From contig CACHEI010000014.1 in NCBI GenBank assembly GCA_902578815.1, positions 1 to 46,931 of the forward strand: 46,931 bases of DNA. The letters are read 5' to 3'. This DNA comes from an uncultured SAR116 cluster alpha proteobacterium. Lineage in GTDB: Bacteria > Pseudomonadota > Alphaproteobacteria > Puniceispirillales > Puniceispirillaceae. The first letter of the stretch is position 1. Every line of letters starts with the position of its first letter. Under the pieces are notes generated by a model. It ran no database searches. It was given only the letters and a program-made list of their open reading frames with translations, and was not told where the DNA came from. This document shows positions 1 to 7,643 of the stretch, piece by piece. The position numbers were made by a program, and so were the translations under genes.

Positions 1-344
1 CATGATTTGCTACCCCTATTTTTTGTGGTTTTCAAAATTAAATCTGGAATGTGGTCTTCTGTAAATGCCCAAGCAGTCCGTGGATTAACCCCCGACTTTG
101 CGGTGAACAACGGGCCAGGAAATACGGCCAGAAATCAATAGAGCTAGTTTTCTGCGATCCCTAATACTATCAATCGCAGGCCGTGCCAACTGGTATTAGA
201 GCCAGATTTTGCTAAAATTGGGTCCAAATTTCTAAACTGGGCGCTTTGGACGCACTAATAAGGTTTTTTGGCTTTCCATGACCTTGCAATAACAGCGAAA
301 AGTTGCCCAGCCGGTAGCTTGGGTATAGCGTGTGTGCAAGCATT
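1..344. other. Left-edge non-coding region; possible tail of an upstream gene
   Basis: No complete gene is visible here. A + strand frame is open from the first base to a TAG at 139-141 (46 codons, hydrophobic at its start) and could be the 3' end of a gene that begins outside the window, but an edge frame this long has roughly a one in ten chance of arising randomly. Just after it, CTGCGAT (152-158) and ATCGCAG (173-179) form a 7-bp hairpin with a 14-base loop and no T-tract. CTAATAC (161-167) and GTATTAG (193-199) form an overlapping alternative pairing. GCCGGTAG at 310-317 resembles the ops-like element described below. Confidence 0.35.
310..320 (+). promoter_or_regulatory. ops-like element (weak), leader of the DMT permease
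   Basis: GCCGGTAG at 310-317 shares CGGTAG and the following C with the strong ops-like element at 2648-2659. It sits 10-30 bases before the possible GTG/ATG starts of the permease gene. The flanking CCCA (306-309 region) and TGGG could pair weakly around it. Taken alone this is a chance-level match; it is listed because the same hexamer recurs in other leaders of this window. Confidence 0.25.
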
Positions 345-1271
345 ATGGTGCGATTGAGTGGCAGATATATGGCAGTTTGGGTGTGGGTGACATTGGCGGC
401 GGCGGCGGCGCAGACAATTCGTGGTGCCGGCCAGCGGGGATTGAAATCGAAATTGGGCGACTTTGGGGCAAGCCTGATCCGCTTTTCCTATGCCATTCCG
501 TTTGCCTGGGCATGGATCTATCTCTATGGCGACTTCGCTGGCCAGTCGATGCCCGTCTGGAACCAGCCCTTTTTATTTTGGGTGATAATCGCTGCGGTGA
601 TGCAGATCATCTTCACTGTTACGTTGGTGATGCTGTTCTCGCACCGGTCCTTTGCTGCGGGGACGGCCTTCTCCAAGACCGAGGTGGTCCAGGCAGCCAT
701 TTTTGAGGCATTGATCGTAGGGTTTGTCGTCAGCTTTCAAGTTGGTCTTGCGATTGTCATTGGCGTCATTGCTGTGTTTTTCTTGTCGCTGGCAAAGAGC
801 AGCCTGACTTTTGGTAATCTTTTGCGCTCGCTGCTGACCCGGCAAACCGCAATCGGTCTTGCCAGCGGTGCAAGCCTCGGTTTCTGCACGGTTGCTTATC
901 GGGTGGCCACGGATTCGCTGGAAGGTGCGGATCTGATGATGCGGGCCAGCCTGTCGGGCGGTGTTTCGGTGCTGATTCAGACGGCGCTGTTGGGCGGCTT
1001 TATGTGGCTACGGGCACGTGATCAACTGATTGCCACATTTGTTGAATGGCGGGCCAGTTTGATTGTTGGGTTGTCTGGTGCGGTTGCAACGGTTTGCTGG
1101 TTCTACGCATTTTCGGCGCATGCGGTGGCACCGGTGCGGGCTGTTGGCCAGATCGAATTGCTATTCGTTCTGGGGATTTCCTTTTTCTATTTCCGCGAGA
1201 CGCCGAGTTGGAAAGAGCTTGTGGCAATGGTTTTGCTGGCAATTTCGATCATTATGGTTTTGTTGGGGTAG
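345..1271 (+). CDS. EamA/DMT-family membrane permease
   Basis: A polytopic inner-membrane protein of about 308 residues made almost entirely of hydrophobic helices, with roughly ten membrane segments in two similar halves; this is the length and layout of EamA (drug/metabolite transporter) permeases. Small-residue-rich helices and a short C-terminus ending in a hydrophobic segment also fit. The substrate cannot be told from sequence. Starts are uncertain: GTG at 330, ATG at 345 and ATG at 369 are in frame, none with a convincing ribosome site. It is GC-richer than the sugar genes downstream and is separated from the regulator by a 147-base control region, so it is probably a separate transcription unit. 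Its position beside the island could mean a link to lipid-carrier or metabolite transport, but that is inference. Confidence 0.75.
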   Translation: MVRLSGRYMAVWVWVTLAAAAAQTIRGAGQRGLKSKLGDFGASLIRFSYAIPFAWAWIYLYGDFAGQSMPVWNQPFLFWVIIAAVMQIIFTVTLVMLFSHRSFAAGTAFSKTEVVQAAIFEALIVGFVVSFQVGLAIVIGVIAVFFLSLAKSSLTFGNLLRSLLTRQTAIGLASGASLGFCTVAYRVATDSLEGADLMMRASLSGGVSVLIQTALLGGFMWLRARDQLIATFVEWRASLIVGLSGAVATVCWFYAFSAHAVAPVRAVGQIELLFVLGISFFYFRETPSWKELVAMVLLAISIIMVLLG

Positions 1272-1286
1272 CGTTTCCAAGCGTAC

Positions 1287-1304
1287 AAAATAGCTAGCTA
1301 TTTT
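1287..1304. terminator. 18-bp perfect palindrome after the permease
   Basis: AAAATAGCT followed directly by AGCTATTTT makes a perfect 18-bp palindrome 16 bases after the permease stop. It is AT-rich with no loop and ends in only four T, so it would be a weak intrinsic terminator at best. It could equally be a protein-binding site in the control region of the regulator gene. Confidence 0.35.
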
Positions 1305-1310
1305 AGGTTT

Positions 1311-1373
1311 TGAACTGACTGTTCATATTTTTTCATTCATATGGTGAATGAACTCTTGTGTTCACTTTATGAA
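1311..1373. promoter_or_regulatory. Cluster of TGAAC/GTTCA inverted repeats, candidate operator
   Basis: Within 63 bases before the regulator gene: TGAAC-N5-GTTCA (1311-1325); TTCATTCA-N5-TGAATGAA (1332-1352, perfect 8-bp arms); TGAAC-N6-GTTCA (1349-1364); and TTCA-N5-TGAA (1361-1373). The two TGAAC/GTTCA elements are 38-39 bases apart. Dense dyads of one core sequence upstream of a winged-helix gene are what an autoregulated operator looks like. No convincing -35/-10 pair could be placed. Confidence 0.5.
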
Positions 1374-1418
1374 TAAATTACTGTTTGGGTATTTTTAAAG
1401 CTTGTAAGATCTTTTGGA

Positions 1419-2099
1419 ATGCCAAAACAAAATAAAAAGATTGAACTGGCTCTGCTGACTGCGGTTGATGATGAGATGATAATTAGCCAAGCCGCGCTCA
1501 GCGAAAGGCTTGGAGTCGCCACTGGTCTTGTCAATTTTCTGATGAAGCGTGCCATCGGTAAAGGCCTCGTCACGGTCAAAAAAGTTCCGGCTCGTCGTTA
1601 TGCCTATTTGCTGACACCAAAAGGGTTTGTCGAAAAGGCAAGGCTTGTTGCCGATTACATGAACACATCGATGGGCATGTTCCGTAAGGTTAGGAATGAT
1701 TTTGCTGACATTTTCAGCACTAGTGTATCGTCCGGTTCAGGTGCGGAAGAATTTGTTATTGTTGGCGATCTTGAAATGGCAGAGGTTGCTCTATTGGAGG
1801 CGCTGCGCTGCGAAATTAATCTGGCGGCGGTAATTTGTGGTAAGACCAACCGCGGAAACCTTGGTGCTGTGAAAATTTTCAGCACTGTTGAGCAGTTGCC
1901 AAAGACGCTTGCTGACAACGCGGTCTTTATTATTGCCGATATTTATCATGCGCAAGCGCAATATGACACGCTGGTTGAGCGCTTTAATCGTAAGCGGGTG
2001 GTCGCGCTACAGTCACTTTATGTTCGCACCCCCAAGAATGGTGGAGAGGACAAGACAGCTGGAGCTGTCAAGGCTGCCAGGACAAGAGGTCACCGATGA
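1419..2099 (+). CDS. EPS-associated winged-helix (MarR-type) transcriptional regulator
   Basis: 226 residues. The first 95 or so form a winged helix: a helix-turn-helix around residues 25-50 (ISQAALSERLGVATGLVNF), then a lysine/arginine-rich wing (VKKVPARRYAYLLTPKG). This closely follows the EPS-associated MarR-type regulators that precede polysaccharide operons. From about residue 107 there is a second alpha/beta domain with a Rossmann-like start (EFVIVGDLEMAEVALLEAL), which may sense a ligand; N-terminal-only members of the family lack it. The stop overlaps the next start as ATGA, so it is translationally coupled to the RfaH-like gene. The inverted repeats at 1311-1373 lie directly upstream, suggesting autoregulation. 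ATG 1419 is used because the helix-turn-helix begins soon after it. Confidence 0.8.
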   Translation: MPKQNKKIELALLTAVDDEMIISQAALSERLGVATGLVNFLMKRAIGKGLVTVKKVPARRYAYLLTPKGFVEKARLVADYMNTSMGMFRKVRNDFADIFSTSVSSGSGAEEFVIVGDLEMAEVALLEALRCEINLAAVICGKTNRGNLGAVKIFSTVEQLPKTLADNAVFIIADIYHAQAQYDTLVERFNRKRVVALQSLYVRTPKNGGEDKTAGAVKAARTRGHR

Positions 2100-2590
2100 A
2101 CTGGTATGTGGTGGCGACAAAGCCGAATTGTGAATACAAGGCCCTTGCTAATTTACAGCGTCAGGACTTTGAGTCCTACTTGCCCTGTATTCTTGTGCGA
2201 CGGAGTCACGCGCGCCGGTTGCACATTGTGCGGCGCCCTTTGTTTTCAGGCTACGTGTTTGTCCAGCTTGATCCCGAGGTTGCAAGATGGCGGTCAATTA
2301 ATGGCACTATGGGTGTGACCCATATCTTGACAAGTGACGGCCGCCCACAACCGCTGCGGAACGGTTTCATTGATGCGCTCAGGGCACGTGAGGCTGATGG
2401 CGTTATTGCTTTACCACCGGCACATTATGAGATTGGTGAGAAGGTGGAGGTGCGGGATGGCCCCTTCACCAGCCAAATCGGCACAATCCTATCGGCAGAC
2501 AGGTCTGGGCGCGTGCGGTTGATAATGGAATTACTTGGATGTGAGGTCTTGACAACCGCACCGCACGATATGGTTCGCAAGGTCGGTTAG
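2096..2590 (+). CDS. RfaH-like NusG paralogue (transcription antiterminator)
   Basis: 164 residues with an N-terminal NGN domain (about 1-105) beginning MNWYVVATKPNCE and a C-terminal KOW-type domain (about 115-164: GEKVEVRDGPFTSQIGTIL). The stretch PLFSGYVFVQLDPEV...INGTMGVTHIL follows E. coli RfaH (PLFPNYLFVEFDPEV...INATRGVSHFV) more closely than housekeeping NusG, and the gene sits at the head of a surface-polysaccharide cluster as RfaH, LoaP, UpxY and similar specialised NusGs do. Such proteins bind paused RNA polymerase at a leader element and suppress termination over long operons. It overlaps the regulator by 4 bases, and 58 bases after its stop there is an ops-like element. Likely target: the downstream sugar genes in cis. 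Confidence 0.85.
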   Translation: MNWYVVATKPNCEYKALANLQRQDFESYLPCILVRRSHARRLHIVRRPLFSGYVFVQLDPEVARWRSINGTMGVTHILTSDGRPQPLRNGFIDALRAREADGVIALPPAHYEIGEKVEVRDGPFTSQIGTILSADRSGRVRLIMELLGCEVLTTAPHDMVRKVG

Positions 2591-2623
2591 CCGATTTTGT
2601 GTGTGAATTTTTGGTGACTTGGG

Positions 2624-2644
2624 CGGGTGAGAGGATTTCACCCG
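2624..2644 (+). promoter_or_regulatory. GC-rich leader hairpin before ops-like element
   Basis: CGGGTGA (2624-2630) pairs perfectly with TCACCCG (2638-2644), leaving a 7-base loop; a G-T pair can lengthen it by one. There is no T-tract, so it is not a standard intrinsic terminator. It ends 3 bases before the ops-like element, similar to E. coli JUMPStart leaders in which hairpins precede GGCGGTAG. It may act as a pause hairpin. Confidence 0.5.
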
Positions 2645-2647
2645 GAC

Positions 2648-2659
2648 TGCGGTAGCGTG
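2648..2659 (+). promoter_or_regulatory. ops/JUMPStart-like element
   Basis: TGCGGTAGCGTG matches 11 of 12 bases of the E. coli ops element GGCGGTAGCGTG, which pauses RNA polymerase and recruits RfaH. It is in the correct orientation, in the untranslated gap between the RfaH-like gene and legB, and directly precedes the likely ribosome site (GGGAA, 2659-2663) of legB. The inner GC-GGTA-GC dyad, which forms the small non-template-strand hairpin in E. coli ops, is intact. Function is inferred from the match plus the neighbouring antiterminator. Confidence 0.6.
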
Positions 2660-2669
2660 GGAAATGTTT

Positions 2670-3665
2670 ATGAAGGTATTTGTGACAGGAGCTGATGGGT
2701 TTATTGGCTCGCATCTTGCGGAGGCGCTTATACGATCTGGTCATGATGTGCGTGCTCTTGTTCAATATAATTCATTTAACAGTATGGGCTGGCTTGAGAG
2801 TTTGGCCCCGGAAATGAGAGGCCAAATTGAGGTTGTTGCGGGTGATGTGCGTGATCGATCGCAGATGAGCATTTGTGTTCAGGGCTGCGACGTGGTGTTC
2901 CATTTGGCGGCGCTGATCGCCATACCTTATTCTTATGTGGCTCCACAATCCTATGTAGACACAAACATCACGGGAACTTTAAATATTCTAGAGGCGGTGC
3001 GTTCAAATAACAATACGCGCATGATCCACACTTCGACGAGTGAGGTATATGGCTCTGCACAATTTGTTCCAATTACTGAGGATCATCCCCTTCAGGGGCA
3101 GAGCCCATACTCAGCTAGCAAGATTGCGGCAGACCAACTTGCATTTTCCTATTATTCTTCTTTCGATTTGCCTGTATCGATAATTCGCCCGTTTAATACA
3201 TACGGTCCAAGGCAGTCGCAAAGAGCGGTGATACCAACGATCATTGCCCAATTGCTGGCTGGAGCAGAGACCATTGAATTAGGCTCAATAACACCAACTA
3301 GAGACTTCAATTTTGTCGAAGATACTGTCCGTGGATTTCTTATGGCGATGTTGAAAGAGAAAATACTCGGACAGGTGATTAATCTTGGCAGTGGTTTTGA
3401 GGTGTCTGTCGGTCATACTGCCCGGCTAATTGCCAAGCTCATGAACAAAAATGTGGAAATAAACACCAGCCAGGAGCGCATCCGCCCGGATGCCAGTGAA
3501 GTTCAAAGGTTACTTGCCGCTAATGAACGCGCCAGAGAATTGCTCGATTGGTCCCCAAAATATGCCGGTTTGGATGGCTTTGAGCGTGGACTTGAAAAGA
3601 CTATCAACTGGTTTTCCGACCCCGACAACCTTCGGCGCTATTCCGCTTCAGGATATGTTGTTTAA
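2670..3665 (+). CDS. legB: LegB-type NAD-dependent nucleotide-sugar 4,6-dehydratase
   Basis: Extended SDR of about 331 residues. It has the NAD-binding GADGFIGSHLAE at the N-terminus, the active-site STSEVYGSAQ region and the YSASK (YxxxK) catalytic pair, then the substrate-loop motif RPFNTYGPRQS and RDFNFVEDT. These match LegB, which makes the 4-keto-6-deoxy intermediate from UDP- or GDP-GlcNAc, the first committed step to legionaminic acid. It is followed by LegC, NeuD/LegH, LegI and LegG homologues in tight order, which supports the assignment. ATG 2670 is preferred over ATG 2664 because GGGAA at 2659-2663 is well spaced from it. The ops-like element lies just upstream. Confidence 0.85.
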   Translation: MKVFVTGADGFIGSHLAEALIRSGHDVRALVQYNSFNSMGWLESLAPEMRGQIEVVAGDVRDRSQMSICVQGCDVVFHLAALIAIPYSYVAPQSYVDTNITGTLNILEAVRSNNNTRMIHTSTSEVYGSAQFVPITEDHPLQGQSPYSASKIAADQLAFSYYSSFDLPVSIIRPFNTYGPRQSQRAVIPTIIAQLLAGAETIELGSITPTRDFNFVEDTVRGFLMAMLKEKILGQVINLGSGFEVSVGHTARLIAKLMNKNVEINTSQERIRPDASEVQRLLAANERARELLDWSPKYAGLDGFERGLEKTINWFSDPDNLRRYSASGYVV

Positions 3666-3670
3666 TTGGC

Positions 3671-4900
3671 TTGGTTCGAAACAAGATCAACCGCGTGATT
3701 CCCTATAACAAAGTGCAAAATAATTTAGTCATAGAGGTAATTGATGAAATAGCCTCTGCAATTCGGTTAGTGACCGGTGTCGAGAAAGCCGTGCTTCATG
3801 AACCAATGATTGGTCAAGTTGAAATGGACGCAGTTCATCACTGTATTTTTGGTGGGTTTGTGTCCTCTGTGGGGCCGGCGATAACACAGTTTGAGAACAT
3901 GCTTTGTGACTACACAGGGGCTGAACATGCGGTTGCTGTCGTGAATGGCACGGCGGGCTTGCATCTTATGCTAATGGCCAGTGGCATCGGGTCAAATAGT
4001 GAGGTTCTGGTGCCGGCGCTGACCTTTGTTGCCTCTGGAAATGCGATTTTGCAGGCCAATGCTATGCCTCATTTTGTCGACAGTTCGCCTGCCGACCTTG
4101 GCATTGATGTCGCAAAACTTGATGGATACCTCGCTGATATTTCGGAAATGCGCGACGGTTGTTGTTGGAATGTAAAAACAGGTCGGGTCATTTCGCATGT
4201 CATGCCCGTTCATGTGTTTGGTCATATTGGCAATGTCGAAGGCCTGAAGGCGTTGGCTGAGCGTTATAATATTCAAATCGTGGAGGATTCAGCGGAGGCG
4301 CTTGGTAGCTGGAAGGGTGGTCGCCATGCAGGCTTATTTGGAACATGTGGTGCGGTTAGTTTCAATGGCAATAAAATCGTTACCACCGGTGGCGGCGGCG
4401 CAATACTAACAGATGATGCCAATCTCGCCACGCGCATCCGTGTCCTTGCGACAACAGCAAAACGTGATCACCCATTCCTTTATTGGCACGACAGCCTTGG
4501 TTTCAATTATCGAATGCCGGCACTGAATGCGGCATTTGGTGTTGCTCAAATGGCGCGTCTTGATGCGATGTTAGAGGCTAAATCACGCCTGCGGATTGCA
4601 TATCAGGATGCTTACTCGACAGCACGTTATACGGCCTTTTTTGCTGGACCAGGTAACTGTCAGGCCAATCATTGGCTAAACGCAATTCAGTTGGACCAGT
4701 CTTTATCGCAACATCGTGACGCCATCCTGCATGGTTTGAATGAGCGTGGCTATGGCTGCCGCCCTGTTTGGAATTTACTGTCTGAATTGCCACATTTCAG
4801 AGATTGCCCTTCGATGTCAGTGGACCAAGCGATGGATCTTGCAAGTCGACTGATCAACATCCCCAGTAGCGCCATGTTGGCTTCAGATTTGGTAGGTTAA
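3671..4900 (+). CDS. legC: LegC-type PLP aminotransferase
   Basis: DegT/DnrJ/EryC1-fold aminotransferase. Family landmarks: VLHEPMIGQVEMDAV and FVSSVGPAITQFE near the N-terminus, AVAVVNGTAGLHL for the phosphate loop, VEDSAEALGS with the PLP-stacking Asp, and the Schiff-base lysine in SFNGNKIVTTGGGGA. LegC transfers an amino group to C4 of the 4-keto sugar made by LegB. The annotated TTG at 3671 is the longest option; LegC proteins usually begin nearer the IDEIASAIRLVTG segment, so an internal start about 25 codons later is possible. Its stop overlaps the next start as TAATG, indicating coupled translation. Confidence 0.85.
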   Translation: MVRNKINRVIPYNKVQNNLVIEVIDEIASAIRLVTGVEKAVLHEPMIGQVEMDAVHHCIFGGFVSSVGPAITQFENMLCDYTGAEHAVAVVNGTAGLHLMLMASGIGSNSEVLVPALTFVASGNAILQANAMPHFVDSSPADLGIDVAKLDGYLADISEMRDGCCWNVKTGRVISHVMPVHVFGHIGNVEGLKALAERYNIQIVEDSAEALGSWKGGRHAGLFGTCGAVSFNGNKIVTTGGGGAILTDDANLATRIRVLATTAKRDHPFLYWHDSLGFNYRMPALNAAFGVAQMARLDAMLEAKSRLRIAYQDAYSTARYTAFFAGPGNCQANHWLNAIQLDQSLSQHRDAILHGLNERGYGCRPVWNLLSELPHFRDCPSMSVDQAMDLASRLINIPSSAMLASDLVG

Positions 4901-5508
4901 TGGCAAATCAAATTGCTCTTGTTGGCGGCGGTGGGCATGCGAGTTCATGCGTTGAGCTTATAAGCCAATCAGATAGTTTTGATTTGCTCGGCTATGTGGC
5001 ACCTGAAAAGAGTGCGCTCATGGAAGATATCGACGTAGAGTTTTTGGGCAGTGATCATGTTTTGCAGAGGCTGGTGGCGGATAACACTTGCCTTCATGTG
5101 GCTGTTGGACAGATTAAGAGCTCGGATAAACGGTGTGCACTATATTCAGAAATAAGAAGCATGGGAGGGGTTTTACCTAATCTTGTCGCCGCGAATGCTA
5201 TGATTGCGAAGACAGCCAGCCTGGGATGTGGGAATTTCGTAGGATTGTCGGCTGTGATTAATGCCAAGGCTCAGGTTGGTGATAATTGCATAATAAACAC
5301 ATCCGCGATTTTGGAGCATGGTGCTCTCGTTGGTGATCACTGCCACATTGCCCCGGGCGCCATTGTTCTTGGTGATGCCGTTATCGAAAGCCATAGCTTT
5401 ATTGGTTCGGGCGCCATCATAAGAGAAGGAGTGAGTATTGCCCGAGGAAGCGTTGTTCCATCTGGTGCCCGCATAATGACAGATAATGAAAAAAGCAACT
5501 TCAAATAA
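4900..5508 (+). CDS. NeuD/LegH-family sugar O/N-acetyltransferase
   Basis: 202 residues: an N-terminal Rossmann-like domain (IALVGGGGHASSCVELI) followed from about residue 100 by left-handed beta-helix hexapeptide repeats (for example GDNCIINTSAILEHGALVG, then GDHCHIAPGAIVLG). This is the PglD/NeuD/LegH layout; these trimeric enzymes use acetyl-CoA. In a leg cluster the probable job is N-acetylation of the C4 amino group made by LegC, giving the diacetamido sugar that LegG hydrolyses. It overlaps legC by one base and legI by 23 bases. A role as an O-acetyltransferase of the finished nonulosonate (NeuD-like) cannot be excluded. Confidence 0.8.
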   Translation: MANQIALVGGGGHASSCVELISQSDSFDLLGYVAPEKSALMEDIDVEFLGSDHVLQRLVADNTCLHVAVGQIKSSDKRCALYSEIRSMGGVLPNLVAANAMIAKTASLGCGNFVGLSAVINAKAQVGDNCIINTSAILEHGALVGDHCHIAPGAIVLGDAVIESHSFIGSGAIIREGVSIARGSVVPSGARIMTDNEKSNFK

Positions 5509-6505
5509 CCCTATGATCATTGCAGAGGTGGGCGTTAACCATAATGGTGACCTCGATCTTGGACGAAAACTTATCGATGTCGCCGTGGAATGTGGTGCTG
5601 ATATTGTCAAATTTCAGACATTTATTGCTAATCGATTGGCAACTGGGCATGCGCCGCAGGCCTCTTATCAAAAACAGAATCTTGGTGTGGATCAAAGCCA
5701 AATTGATATGCTGGCAAAACTTGAGTTAACCCACGAAATGCATGTGGCTTTGCTGGAGCATTGTCGGTCAAATAATATCGAATTCTTGTCAACGGCATTT
5801 GATACTGTAAGCTTAGACTATCTCGTTGATTTGGGCATCAAGCGCATAAAAGTGCCCTCTGGGGAGTTAACAAATCTCCCCTATCTAGAAGAGGTGGCAT
5901 CCAAGGGATTACCGGTGATTTTGTCTACTGGCATGGCTGATCTCGATGAGGTGCGGGACGGTGTTGCAATCTTGATGGCCGGCGACGTTGCGCGAGGTGA
6001 TCTCACAATTCTTCACTGCACCAGCAATTATCCAGCACAACCTGGTGAATTGAATATGTTGGCTGTCAAGACTTTGTATGAAGAGTTTGGTTGCGATGTT
6101 GGTTATTCTGACCACTCATCTGGTTGTGAGGCCGCTATGCTGGCGGTTGCGTTAGGTGCAAGAGTGCTTGAAAAACATATTACATTGGATCGGACCATGT
6201 CCGGACCCGACCACCTGGCAAGCATGGAACCCGATGACTTCAAAATCTTTGTGAGAGCTGCGCGCATGGCTTTTTTAGCTTTGGGTAATGGAGTAAAAAA
6301 GCCTTCCAAAGCAGAGGCTGAAAACGTTTTGATAGTTCGAAAATCAATAGTTGCTTCTAGGCCAATTTCAGTCGGTGAGATTTTCTCGAAAGAGAATCTT
6401 ACAACAAAGAGGCCGGGTGTAGGTATGTCTCCCATGCGGTGGCATCATGTCATTGGTAAGCAAGCAACACGCGACTTTGCTGCTGATGAAATGATCGAAG
6501 TATAG
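5486..6505 (+). CDS. legI: LegI/NeuB-family nonulosonic acid synthase
   Basis: 339 residues. N-terminal TIM barrel with the hallmark IIAEVGVNHNGDLDLG and VKFQTF, the central ILSTGMA and ILHCTSNYPA signatures and YSDHSSGCEAA; a C-terminal SAF (antifreeze-like) domain covers about 285-339 (VGEIFSKENLTTKRPG). The family condenses phosphoenolpyruvate with a 2,4-diamino hexose to give a nonulosonic acid. Its neighbours (LegB, LegC, acetyltransferase, LegG) point to legionaminic rather than pseudaminic acid. ATG 5486 overlaps the preceding gene; ATG 5513, which directly precedes the conserved IIAEVG, is an alternative start. Confidence 0.9.
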   Translation: MKKATSNNPMIIAEVGVNHNGDLDLGRKLIDVAVECGADIVKFQTFIANRLATGHAPQASYQKQNLGVDQSQIDMLAKLELTHEMHVALLEHCRSNNIEFLSTAFDTVSLDYLVDLGIKRIKVPSGELTNLPYLEEVASKGLPVILSTGMADLDEVRDGVAILMAGDVARGDLTILHCTSNYPAQPGELNMLAVKTLYEEFGCDVGYSDHSSGCEAAMLAVALGARVLEKHITLDRTMSGPDHLASMEPDDFKIFVRAARMAFLALGNGVKKPSKAEAENVLIVRKSIVASRPISVGEIFSKENLTTKRPGVGMSPMRWHHVIGKQATRDFAADEMIEV

Positions 6506-6509
6506 CCCA

Positions 6510-7643
6510 ATGAAAATTATGGCGATTACCACGACACGGGCAGATTATGGCATCATGTCGAATTTGCTCGAGGAATTGCAGAACTCGGCGAAAGTAGATC
6601 TGAAATTAGTGGTCAGTGGCACGCATATTTCAAAGAAATTTGGCACTACAATAAATGAAATAATTAACGACGGTATCGAGGTTTCGCATGTCTTGGACTT
6701 TCCACTTGAAGACGAGACTGAGGCGGGCTTATGTGCGTCTACAGGTGGTCTGTTACGAGATTTTGGAAAACTTCTTGGCAAGGAAAAGCCTGATCTAATA
6801 ATGGTGCTTGGTGATCGGTTTGAAATTTTAGCGCCTGTTACCTGCGCGGTGATAAGGCGCATTCCCGTAGCGCATATTCATGGTGGGGAGACCACTTTAG
6901 GCGCGATAGATAACAAAATAAGAGATGCCATTACGCAAATGGCCGATATCCATTTTGCGGCCACCTCTATGGCAGCAGGGCGGATCCGAAAATTGAAGCC
7001 CAACAGTAATGGAGTCCATCATGTCGGGAGCTTGAGCGTGGACAGGTTATCTAATTTAGAATTAATGGATCGAGTGGAGCTTGCTGAAAACTACGGTTGG
7101 AGCCTTGATGAAAAGGCCGCGATCATCACCTACCACCCTGAGACTATGTCATTAACCTCACCCCTAGAGCAGGTGGAAGAACTTATAAAGGTTTTGGATG
7201 AATATCAGGAGCTTTTCATGGTTATTACTCTGTCAAATGCTGATGTTGGTGGTAGGGCAATTTCAAGAAGATTGAATGAATTTGCGTCAGAAAGGGAAAA
7301 TGTCGTTGTCCATGCCAGTCTCGGACAAGAGGCATATCTATCTTGTTTGGCCAATTTCGACCTTGTGATCGGCAATTCATCAAGCGCAATCATAGAAGCG
7401 CCAATCTTTGGATTGCCAACGGTCAATATTGGTGGTCGCCAGACAGGACGGGAGTTGGCACCGAGTGTTATCAACGTTGATTGCAAATATGAGTCGATAA
7501 AGGCTGGGGTTGATGATGCCTTACGAAGACCCAGATATTTGAAACAAAACATTTACGATTTGCCATATGGAAAATTGGGCGCAACGGCGAGTATTTTAGC
7601 TGTCTTGGAACAGTTTTCTTCTGAACAGGTCAGGAGTATTTGA
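6510..7643 (+). CDS. legG: LegG/NeuC-family hydrolysing UDP-sugar 2-epimerase
   Basis: 377 residues of the GT-B-like UDP-GlcNAc 2-epimerase fold. Visible signatures: TTTRADYGIMSNLLEEL at the N-terminus, VLGDRFEILAPVTCA, HIHGGETTLGAIDNKIRDA, ITYHPETM and the C-terminal GNSSSAIIEAPIFGLPTVN loop, all typical of NeuC/LegG. These release the nucleotide and invert C2, giving the manno-configured substrate for the synthase upstream. It starts 4 bases after legI stops and ends overlapping the amidotransferase start, so it belongs to the same coupled set. Whether the substrate is a UDP- or GDP-sugar is unresolved; the PtmE homologue at 26179 suggests that GDP is possible. Confidence 0.87.
   Translation: MKIMAITTTRADYGIMSNLLEELQNSAKVDLKLVVSGTHISKKFGTTINEIINDGIEVSHVLDFPLEDETEAGLCASTGGLLRDFGKLLGKEKPDLIMVLGDRFEILAPVTCAVIRRIPVAHIHGGETTLGAIDNKIRDAITQMADIHFAATSMAAGRIRKLKPNSNGVHHVGSLSVDRLSNLELMDRVELAENYGWSLDEKAAIITYHPETMSLTSPLEQVEELIKVLDEYQELFMVITLSNADVGGRAISRRLNEFASERENVVVHASLGQEAYLSCLANFDLVIGNSSSAIIEAPIFGLPTVNIGGRQTGRELAPSVINVDCKYESIKAGVDDALRRPRYLKQNIYDLPYGKLGATASILAVLEQFSSEQVRSI

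Noticed and set aside
161..199. CTAATAC/GTATTAG dyad in the left-edge region as an operator
   Set aside because: The arms are short and separated by 25 bases, and they overlap the better CTGCGAT/ATCGCAG hairpin.
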